In this document: positions 44,285 through 55,800 of the stretch, one piece after another
Layout of the letters: each line of letters begins with the position of its first letter
Numbering within the stretch: position 1 is the first letter of the stretch
Source of the DNA: Metridium senile
Lineage: Eukaryota; Cnidaria; Anthozoa; Actiniaria; Metridiidae
Length of the DNA stretch: 64,000 nt
Assembly (NCBI GenBank): GCA_949775045.1
Contig: OX459100.1
Coordinates: 20,069,768-20,133,767, forward strand
Direction: 5' to 3'
The notes under the pieces: generated by a model
Database searches by the model: none
What the model saw: only the letters and a program-made list of their open reading frames with translations
Told to the model about the DNA's origin: nothing
Position numbers and translations under genes: made by a program

Positions 44285-44687
44285 TTCACTTATATATCTG
44301 TATTGTATCTATATTAGTTGTATTGTAGTGATCTTATTTCAGAGCCACTTATCCTAGGGTAAAGTGTTATTCTCGTAGAATAAAGATTCTAATATTATTT
44401 CCTTTTCGCGCGGTTCCATAGATAGAGCGCGCATAAATGGTTGTAAACTGAAAAGCGCGCGCATTGGGATCCCTGTGGTTTTGCGTCTACAAAAGTCTCC
44501 ATGCCAACGCCCATTATCAGAATCTGCAAATAACTTTGTTGGATTCACGCTGTCACTTTGTGCTCAGTTGAGAAATTTCACTTTACTCGAAGTTACAGTT
44601 TACAAACTTTAGAAAACTAATCCCTAACGTATTTGGCGTTGATTATTTTTCCACAACCATACTTTTTGCGAAAACGTTCGTAAAAAA

Positions 44688-47600
44688 ATGTCTCGGAACC
44701 GTAAACCGTTTCCGCCCGTCAATCGGAAAGTACGATCAAGTGTTCCATCGCGCTTGCCTCCGTTAGTCCAAAGCAGTCCTTCAACTGATGAAGAGCTTAA
44801 AGCGGTGGCCGCTGAAGGCAAAGCATTGGTGAGAGCACAACTGGTATGTAATACTAATATTCAGGTTAGTTTTAGGCTATTGATAGCAGTAGGTATTTCT
44901 TATACACCTAATCCAAAAAACGTTGTCGGGTCCGTCGCACAGTCCTCGCGCCAAGACCGTGAAGGAAAACACAGTGAATATTTCACAGTGAATAACACTA
45001 TTTCGTTGAAAAAAGTACCACACTAGAGTGTGAACATGCAAATAAATTAATTACTGATTAGATATAACCAATATCTTTCACAGTCTTGGCGCGAGGACTG
45101 TGCGGCGGACCAGACAACGTTTTTTGGATTAGGTGTATAATACTACCAGGACCTACCCTCTTTAAATAAAGGTCTCTATCTATCTTTCTATCTATATCTA
45201 CCAATACGTATAGTCTATTACATTTGCTGAATCTCTGCTTTGAATGTTTCAGGAGCCAGCTCAGATTAAGAGCAAGATTCCAAAGGTTTTAGGACCAATC
45301 AGGTAAGATCAACAGACTGTTTCTCGTTCAATTTTGTAAATCGCTGAAGGTGTAATAGTCAATAGGCTCTATTTTAAATAGAGAGATGGCATAATGCATA
45401 AACCGAGGAATAGTGCGACGGTCATTTTTACTTCATGATATCATATTAATGTACGATTGTATCGTTATGAACCCTATCGAAGCCTGAAAACATACACGGC
45501 CCAGTGCTAGAAAAGACAAAAGATTTTCCCATTCAATGTTCAATGGTTTCGATTGTTATTGACAGTCTTTATGTTGTTTCAGAAGAGAGAAGCATATACC
45601 ATCACCACCACCAAGACGTCCCCCTTGTACGACTGAGGGAAGCAAAATACCAATACGTACTAAACTAAGGTAAACCGAACAATCGACCAATCAATCGACC
45701 AACCGACCAACCAACCAATCAATCGACAAACCGACCAACCAACCAACCATCCAACCAACCAACCAACCATACTAACAAAACAACCAACTGACCAACCGAC
45801 CAACCAACCAACCGCCCGACCAACCAATGAATCGACCGACCAATCAACCAACCAATTAATCAGGCAATCAATCAATCATTCAATCATTCAGCTAGACTGA
45901 AGTCACGGATATTATTTTTTGTAGGAAAAATGTGCAGCCCCTGCCTGCCATACCAACCGTTAGTAGTACACAACAATTGGATAACAAACCACGTGATGAC
46001 AAAGATAAAGAAACACAGGTAATAAGAAGAGGCTTGCAATCAAGGGAAGGGGGACTCTTTAGCATAGATCTCTATCCCGTTATGGGTAAAATAATCGTGT
46101 AAATAAAATCATATTTTACATGCATGGTGAAGACACTAATTCATATAATTTGCTTGTCTTTTTAGTGTCCAAACAGTACTGTAACCGTCCAAGCAATTGA
46201 CTCAAAACCCTGCGAAGTATTGATGAACGACGAGCTTTGTGTTGAAACCAAGCCAGTACTCAGCACTCGTGTCCACAAAACAGGGGATCACAACATGAAG
46301 AAAAAACTTCTAAAACAACTAAATAGCAAAAACGAAAAGCAGTTGCAGCTACTGCCGTCGAGATTTTCTCCTGTGAAGATACCACAGCAAGGGAATGATC
46401 CAGGTAGTGATCCTGGACAAGAAATGACCGACGAGATGCGTCATGTATTTGAACAATTCAAGAAACTCCACAACGACTTGCTTCAGATGCAGAGCAAGTA
46501 CACCCAAAGATGTGTGTTACAAGATGAAGCACCAGTTCTTGAAATGACTGGTGAGGTGACTCCATGCCAAGCAAATCAGTTCAAAGACATGGTAAACAAG
46601 ATGACCAAAACTGTCAATGACTTCGATAGTGGGTTAGAGTACGAACAAAAATGCTCCAGAAAGGTCGTTGATGATTTTAACATGTGTTTCAACCAAACTA
46701 AGGAAAAGCTAAACAAAAACTTAATCCTCCAAGATAAGGCACTGCAAGCTTTCAGGGATAAAGTCGAAAGGCTACAGAAAGAGAACATAGAGCTCAAGAA
46801 ATCTCTAAAAGAAAAAGAGATATACGAAGGTATGGAGTTTGAGTACCTTGAAGGGCTTGTGGAGAACAGTTTCTGGAAAGACAAAGCTGACGAACGTAGC
46901 AAAGAAGTAAAGGCCATTAACGAGTCTCTTAAGAAAAATCTCGATTGTCGCGTACGAGAGGTAAAGAACCTAAGGAGTGATATGAGAAGGAGAGCTAACT
47001 GCCCTATAAGTGTCATTGAGGAGTATAATACATTACGAAATGAACGTAACGGTATTAACGTCCAGTTAGCGCAGCTAAACACAGATATCAACGAAGCAGC
47101 CAAACGAAGAATGAATATCGACGCCGTCAATCAAAAGCTTAAAAAACAAATTGAGAAACTCAAAACGCAAGTGAAAGAACTTGGTGGAGTTGTGCCGGCA
47201 ACAAAGGAGCCTGAGAAAATGGTGGAGAAGTTCTCTTTCTCCAAACCAGAAGCAGTTTTCCAACCAGCTGGTAAAAGTATCCAGGAAGAAAACAGAAAGA
47301 AGGACTGTACAAAGGACAACATTGTTAATCAAAACGATGCTGAAAACGAGAGGCAAAAGTTGAACGTGTCGTCTGTGAAGATGACTGACAAAGATATAAT
47401 ATCTGTCAAAGGTATTTCTGATCTTCTACAAGGTGTATCTAATCAGCTTCAAGGAAACAAAGTTGATCTGTCTCTTACCGTTGAATCCCCAAAAGCTGTT
47501 CGCTTTTACTTTAACTCTGACTTTGTCACTAAAGAGGTATCACGACTACAAAGACAATTCTTATTGCGTACTGTCAAAGATACCACAGTAAAGGGAGAAG

Positions 47601-47848
47601 GTGTTGTTTATAAGCGAATTGGTAAAAAGAAGGTTAGAGTTTTAAACTACAAGAGAAGGGTTCGGGAATTGTTAAGCACAGTCTATAATGACAGAGAGAT
47701 GTCGTACATTTCCGAGGAGAATGTTGCAGTTGACGCGGAGAATGTTAATGAAACTACTACTTCACCAGAATTGGAGCCTGAGCAAGAGGCTGATATTTCC
47801 AAAGAATATGAAGTGGTTGGAGATGTGTTGTTGCTTTTAAAGCGATAA
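44688..47848 (+). CDS. Unrecognised coiled-coil protein (5 exons, 689 aa)
   Basis: Exons: 44688-44843, 45253-45302, 45583-45669, 45925-46018, 46166-47848; all borders are GT/AG and the phases close (2070 nt with stop). The ATG at 44688 starts MSRNRKPFPPVNRKVR. The first 130 residues are basic, Pro- and Ser-rich and probably disordered (PSPPPRRPPC in exon 3). The long last exon encodes a heptad-like, Lys/Glu-rich region at roughly residues 265-470 (for example RLQKENIELKKSLKEKE and KLKKQIEKLKTQVKELGG). A more structured tail follows (ISDLLQGVSNQLQG, VSRLQRQFLLRTVKD, KRIGKKKVRVLNYKRRV) with an acidic C-terminus. No signal peptide or membrane span is visible. It may be a cytoskeletal or centrosomal-type protein, but that is only a guess from composition. 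It lies upstream of, and in the same direction as, the decarboxylase gene. Confidence 0.82.
44901..45139. mobile_element. MITE in intron 1 of the coiled-coil gene, 239 bp
   Basis: TATACACCTAATCCAAAAAA and CGTTGTC at the left match GACAACG and TTTTTTGGATTAGGTGTATA at the right. Internal pairs include GCACAGTCCTCGCGCCAAGA and TCTTGGCGCGAGGACTGTGC. Confidence 0.85.
45672..45890. repeat. AACC/AATCG-rich degenerate microsatellite in intron 3 of the coiled-coil gene
   Basis: Variants of ACCAACCA and AATCGACC fill the intron from just after the donor to about 35 bases before the acceptor. Confidence 0.9.
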
Positions 47849-48288
47849 TAATAGCAACAAACACTGAGATAGAGACTCTATGGAATCGCGAAACTTCCAT
47901 TTAATTGTTTTCGCTATGTACATAAGTGCATATAAAACGGCGCGCAGAGTGTGTGCAGATCAAGTTTATGGGTCAAAACACGGTATTTTTGGTTTCTCTG
48001 TTCCCGACATTTTTTATTGTGACCAAGATACGGATGTTTGTATATTTGTTTACTCTCATATGCCTGTAGTACTGGTAGGTATCTGTGATTTTAACATGCA
48101 ATGTTTGTAAAATATTGTATAGTTAAGTCTATAGGTAAAGAAAAAGGTTTGTCTTCTCCTCCGTAACATTTCAAATACCGTGTTTTGACCCTTATATAAC
48201 TTTAATGAACGGGCAGTGTAAATAAATTGTATATATTGTATATATTGTGTGGATATTAAATTAATATATTGTATATATTGTGTGGATA

Positions 48289-48578
<290 letters not shown>

Positions 48579-48917
48579 TATACTTATTTATTTATTCATT
48601 TATTCATTCAACCATTTATTCATTCAACCATTTATTCATTCAACCATTTATTCATTCAACCATTTATTCATTCAACCATTTATTCATTCCTTCAACTATT
48701 GATTGATTCATTCTTTATGTTGTGTTTGGCATTTAAGTCAAACGCTGATTGGCTGAAAAAATACGAGCACTCATTGGATTATTAACATCAGTCATAATGG
48801 TCAGCAGTATTCCACCAAAAAAAGGTATATCCTTCATGTAGGAGTAACTACCTTGACGCATTATCAGAAGATACTAAATATATTCCGACATGAAGTAGAT
48901 AGCTTAGTCTATTCAAA

Positions 48918-49781
48918 ATGGCGGACGAAGTACCTTGTCAAAAAAGAACACGACCAAATAATCCTGTTTACAGGCTAACCGCTCGTGCTCCTATAAATAT
49001 CGCTGTCGTTAAATACTGTGAGTATACTGAAAACATAATCTAGAGATTTTAAGGGGGATCGAATGTTTAGTTTGGCTGATTTGACACCAAAGACAACACA
49101 GTTTCTATTTAGTCCGGGACTTAGTTCATCTACTCGTACAAAACACCTGGCAAAAAGTTGCATAAAATATATTTGTTTGGCTTAACAGTTACATTAAATA
49201 TTGTGAGTATAAAGCTAAACTAAAATAGGGATTTTGAGAAGAATAGCACGGTTGTAAGGCTTGCTAGTATTTTCCTTAAATATTCTTGATCGATGCAGTT
49301 TATTATAGAAAACACCTGGCGAATAATTCGTAAAGCGTAGATGAATCACAGATAATTTGATTTAAAGATTCATGAAAAACTGTTATTATAGTGATAACAT
49401 AAATGTAGATTTTTAAAATAGTCGTATATAGCGTTACTTCTGTTGAAATGACATTATGATTATCATTATAAATATATATTTTTTCCATTGGGAGACAAAT
49501 GGTGTATAACTGACCTGTTTTGCTATACTGTTATGACCATCTTTACTCTTTCCTTTTATCCAAGCTACAAAACCACCATACATAATTCTACAGGCACTAA
49601 CAGATCCTTGCCTAAAGGGTAGAAAACACATTGAAATTCCATATACAATAAAATAATAAAGGTTATTCATTATTGACATGCAATAAAAGAAGGTTCTAAA
49701 GTTGTTTTTCTCACAAATGTTGGAACACAACACTTGTTTGTGTTTATGAGTGATAATGTCTGTGAAGTCTATCATTTGATA

Positions 49782-49868
<87 letters not shown>

Positions 49869-52800
49869 CAATGTTGTTTTTGACTTTCTCGGAGGTTACC
49901 ACGAAGAACTTACAAAAGATCTAAGATATATAACAAACACTGATAATGAATTGACCTTCCTTATTGAACGTTGTCAGAAATGGATTATTTGCAAGAATGC
50001 AAACATCGTGAAGAGGTTCTATGAATATGCATAAGCGGATGAAACGACTGTAAAGAACAATGTACTTAACTAGCCTAGACGTAATAGTCCACTTGTTAAT
50101 GTAACTATGATACACAAAAGAAAATAAAACTTGCCATAATAATAATAATAATGCCTCATTTATATACCATTATTGCTATTACAAAGCTCATAGCATTTAC
50201 AAATCTACTGTTCTAAGTCTTCTAAATATGTATAGGACTTATCAGACTGCTATAAACCAGATGTGAGAAGACCTCTGACTTTATGTCCTTATCTGAGAAT
50301 AGAAGGTACTGAGAGAGTAAAGTGAAAAAGAAACAACGTAATCGCCCAGACTGAGAATTGAACCCAAAGCATTAGGCCCAGAATCTGATCCACGAACCAC
50401 TAGACCATCACATCTCTCAAGGTGTCTAGTCCAAGCCTATAACGTTTGAGTAACAAGCAATAAACTCTCTGAGGTAGCTTAAAGCATTGATGTATACATG
50501 GAATATTATGTTGTTTCAGGGGGAAAGAGAGATGAAAAACTGATCCTTCCAGTCAACTCATCGTTAAGTGTCACATTGAACTGGGAAGAAGTAAGTATAT
50601 CAATCCATAGATATATTAACAGTGAACACAACTCATCAATAAAATATTCAAATTATATTTACTTTTAATTTACAAAAAGCTGCAAGATATATGATTTGAA
50701 GAAACATTATAAGAGTAAAAAAATGTAACATTTACACTTCAAAAAGAATAGTCCTCATCGCAGTTCCGTTCACTGAACAGAACTATGAAAAGGACTATTG
50801 CTCAAATATTCATGCCTTGTTGGGGTATATCAAAAACCTGTAACAGGTTCCCATTTAAATCTGTACTTTCCCATTTAAATCTGTACTTATGCAAATTGTG
50901 TTGTGTGCTAAACACACAGATCAACCAATCAGAGTTCAGTTCACTTCAGAAATATATACTCTGATTAGTTGATCTGTGTGTTTAGCACACATTAACACAA
51001 TTTGCATAAGTACAGATTTAAATGGGAAAGTACAGGTTTAAATGGGAACCTGTTCTGTGAGCTTTGATAGCAGACGACTTAAGTGTACATGTACATTAAA
51101 GGCAGATTGATATCATGTTATTTGTCTATTGTAGCTGTGCACAACCACCACTGTTGTTGCCAGTAAAAATTTCCCAAGAGATTCATTGTGGATCAATGAC
51201 AGGTAGATGGCTTTGATTATTATAATTAAGGTGTTTTGTTAAGTAGCTTGTTATGCCTATGAGCCTCTTTAGAAACACAGGTAACCCATAGTGTTGTTAT
51301 CATCACCACCATGAGGGCTGACGAATGGTACCCCCAAAAATTAAAAGTCTTGGAATCTTGCCTTTTGTACGCTTAGTCTCGGAGTCTCATTTTTCATTCG
51401 CTTTTTTGCATCTCAGAGTCATTTTTGACATTTTTGAGAAACGAAAATCTCTGTCTCGGATTTTTAAAATTAACTGAGTCTCAGTCTCAGATTTAAAACT
51501 CGGCGTCTCAGATTTACCATTTGCCACCCCTACCATGCACCACCACTACCACAATCATTGCTTTCAATGTCACCACCATCATCATGACCATCATTTATAT
51601 AATTATGTTTTTCTTTATTGCCATTACTGTAATATTCCATTTCATTTGATTCATCCACATTATAAGCCTAAAATGAACTGAATTTCTATCTAATTTTCTA
51701 ATCTTCTAGAGAGCAGCCAATTGCAGAGTCCCCAAGAATACAAAACTGTCTTAATCTAAGTAGGTATCAATAGTGAATGTGAAGTATATAATGATAAATA
51801 GGCTCCTCTATCACGCCATGAACACCTAAGGGACGCAGGATAAGAGGAAGACCAAAGACTACTTGAAGGAGGACAGTAGAGAATGAACGAAAATAGGCTG
51901 GCTGGTTCACATGATATGATGTGAAAGTGGCGGCAAGAAATAAAAAGGGTTGGAGAGATAGTGTGGAGGCCTTATGCACCTTCTGGTGCTCAGAGCAATG
52001 ATGATGATGATCACGCCCTGGATACCTAAATTACTTCCTTTGTTATATTTAGCTGCATGTTATTGTTTAACTTTGAGTCATTTGGTATTTTTTTTTGAGT
52101 CTGAAAATATTTTTGATGAGAATACTGTTTTTGTTTTGTTTTGTAAGTACGTAACAAGTGTCGAGAGGAAAATCCAAAGAGGTGGGCAGAACTAAAAGAC
52201 GGTCATTTATACATTGCATCCAAGAACAACTTCCCCACTGCTGCAGGACTTGCATCATCTGCATCAGGTCATGCATGCTTAGGTAAGTCTGGTCAATGCA
52301 CTCAGACACAACATTTTACTACCAACCATCTGTTGTTATAGCTATAATTATTGCATCACAACTAGTACATTGTAAATTTCAATTTGGAGTTTTGCTGATC
52401 CTCTAATCAGTATTTAGTCAGAGCAGAAAAGACAACATTCTACCATTTGATGTCACATTACACTGTTTTTAACAATAATCAATCTATCAGTTTTAAAATC
52501 AATCAATCAATTACTATTTTTGTTGACTTGTAGCTACCAAACACCTCTGAATGAAATGTGTTGCCAGTTAAGGATTTCAAAGGACAAAACAATGGACAAT
52601 GTCCATTGTATATCAACCCTTTTTAGTATCAAATATTGCAGCCTGTGTTGGTATTAATCACTAAGAAAGCATTTGTAGAACAAAAGGCATTATGGGCACA
52701 CCCCAAAAACTTGGATCTGGATATGGTTGACAAAAGGCCTTAACCACCCAATGTCTACTAAAGTAGATATGGGCTAAAGATGAAGTAGAAGAAAAAGAGT

Positions 52801-55800
52801 ATTATCTACGTATACTGTTGTGATGGAATAATTGACTGCTTATTGTTTGTGCATTTAACCAATGAAATGAGTTCTTAATAATGTTTTTTCTACAGTAATG
52901 GTCCTGTCAAAGCTGTTTCATCTTGACTGTGAATTGTCTGAAATAGCAAGGTTGGTGGCCTTATGACACATTAAAAGTAATGTAAATGATGTTACCATAG
53001 TTGATACACACTCAATGTTTCAGTCATGGTGACAAAAGTGACTCTATACTTTTTTTTAAAAGTAGCTTAACGTACAGGCATCTCAGAGACCAGTAAAAGA
53101 ATGAAGTTTTTCAGACTACAGTGTTACCTCTATTAAGCGGTCACCCTCGGGACTTTCCAAAGTGGCAGCTTAATAGAGGTTGGCCGCTGAATAAAGGTAT
53201 AGAATAGGTATAGGAATAGATTTGGAACTTTTTATTGTGGCCGCCTAATAAAGGGTAACTGCTTAATGGGTGACTGCTTAATAAAGGTACCATTGTAATT
53301 TGATAAACCTATAGATTATACAGAGTGGTGTGGAACTACACATTTGTTTTGCCATGATTTGTTATGTTTCCTGCAGAATAGTGAAATCAAATATATTTTC
53401 TTTTACTGTAACTGTTAGGCAAGGATCTGGCAGTGCTTGTAGAAGTATGTATGGTGGTTTTGTAGCTTGGATAAAAGGAGAGAGTAAAGATGGTCATGAT
53501 AGTATAGCAAAACAGGTCAGTAATGACTTCATTCCCTTTCTATTATGTTTTATCCTTCTTCTCTTATACTGTATGTACTAAGTTCCCCTTTTTCTTCATT
53601 CTTTTGTATCTTTTTATTCATTTCTTATAGTTTATTTCCTTCTTTTGTTTTGGATTTCACCATTCTTTACCATGCTTTGGTACTGCATGTCTTTTCTTCT
53701 TTTCTTTCCTTCCTGCTTCCCAAATCTTTTCATGTTATTCATTGTCTGTTTTCTCTCTTTCATTGTTTGTCTACATGTTCACAAGTTTTATTTGAATACA
53801 GATCAAATCTGAGGAGCATTGGACATCATTGAGAATTCTTATACTAGTGGTAAGATCACTATCGTTGTGATTGTTACATATCGGGACAGAAAGTTTATTT
53901 AATAAATAGAAAATTAACTAAAGTTCATAAGTTTAAATTTGATTATCTGGTTGTACATGTATGCTGTCTTCAGGAAGACTATTGGTGTTGATGTACTTCT
54001 AAAATTTAGAAAAATGGTAACTAGCAAGTAAACTAGTATAGGCTGTGCGGGTGTTTGATATAAACAATAGGTAATATATTGAAATTTGTATAACACTGAC
54101 TGTAAAAAATGTTGACTTAACTTTACTGAAGTTTTATTTCTTTTGTGTAAGGTAAATGACCAGAAAAAGGCAACACCAAGTACCATAGGAATGAAGAGAA
54201 GCGTTGACTCTAGTGAGTTACTAAAGGTACACCAAACACTTTGAACATAACTTTGTAGTAAGTCTTATTGTATCTAAGACTCATTCATACAACAAGGTTG
54301 GTATTATTTTTTGGAAGAACGGTTACATAGCTCATGCAGTGTATTAAAAGCCTAAGAAAAGCCTAGGAAAAGCCTAAGAAAAGCCTTTGAAATGCCTATA
54401 AAAAGGCTATAGATATGAAATACCTATGAAAAGCCTATGTAAAGCTCATGAAAAGCCTATGAGTTACACTTGAGACTGGTTGAAACTCTAAACTATTGTA
54501 CTACATGTTCCTATGGATATCACTATATCATTATCGATGCTAATTCTTTATTCTAAGGTGATTGGTAGAGTTATCATTGAGAGCAACAATGTTACTTGTC
54601 TTGTTCAACAGCTTAGAGCAGAGTATTGTGTTCCTCAAAGAATGAAAGATATGCAGCAAGCAATTGAGGATAAAGACTTTGGGACTTTTGCAGAACTTAC
54701 AATGATGGTGATAGTATTAGTCTAATATTAATCTGACAAAGGGCTAAAGCTTGAAACGTCAGTAAATCAACATTTTTTTACGGTGTTACAAATTTCATTC
54801 TATTACCTATCACATTTTTGATATAAACACCCATTACATAACAATCTTTAATCACATATTAAGTGTTTCTTGTTGATATAGGAAAGCAACCAGTTGCACG
54901 CAGTATGCCAAGATACATATCCACCCATTGAACCTCCATATATGAATACTACATCGCATACCATAGTACAGCTAGTCACAGCCTATAACCAGTATTATAG
55001 CACTAACAAGGTGAGATATAGAAACATATTCACATACCATAGTACAGCTAGTCACAGCATATAATCAGTATTATAGCACTATCAGGGTGAGATATAGAAA
55101 CATATTTACTTAAATAGGGGGTGTTAGAAACAACAAAACTGCACTCAAAAAACACACAACTGCACCAAAATTTGCTAAAAACCGCAACCGCAAGATTTGC
55201 AAAACCAGATTAATTTTATGAATGAAAAAAAACCACACCGAAAATAATGCTAAATCATATCACCGCAAACCCTTACACCCCCTCCTTAAAGAACCACTAC
55301 CTATTTCATCAAATGGATATTGTTTTCTTTAGGTTGCATACACTTTTGATGCTGGACCTAATGCAGTACTGTTCTTAAAAGAGAAAGATATCCCTAACTT
55401 TGTTTCTTTACTGCATGTTGTTTTCCCTCCACAAGATAGACAAAGGTTTGTAAAATGCAAAAGCATACTCTTTATCATTGCACATAGAAACGCATTGGAT
55501 TCCATGGCTATATCCTAACTATAAAAGTGATAACATGCTTACACTGGAACGCTATACATTAGTGAACATCAGAGTATATTATTTCTGAAGTGAACTTCTC
55601 TGATTGGTTGATCTGTGTGTTTAGCACACATCAACAAAATTTGTATAAGTACAGATTTAAATGGGATACTGTTAATTCTAAAACAATATTTCTATTTCAG
55701 TTTTGTGAAAGGAATTCCTATACCAGAGATCCCAGAGTTGTCTCATGTAAGTTGTGAACAGACAGAAAATAGTCAGTATATTTGTCAGAGAATTAAAAGT

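Noticed and set aside
46576..47130. 184-codon minus-strand frame
   Set aside because: It is the antisense shadow of the long last exon of the coiled-coil gene.
47880..48110. 76-codon frame downstream of the coiled-coil gene
   Set aside because: It lies in the probable 3' UTR, has no motif, and an AATAAA follows near 48221.
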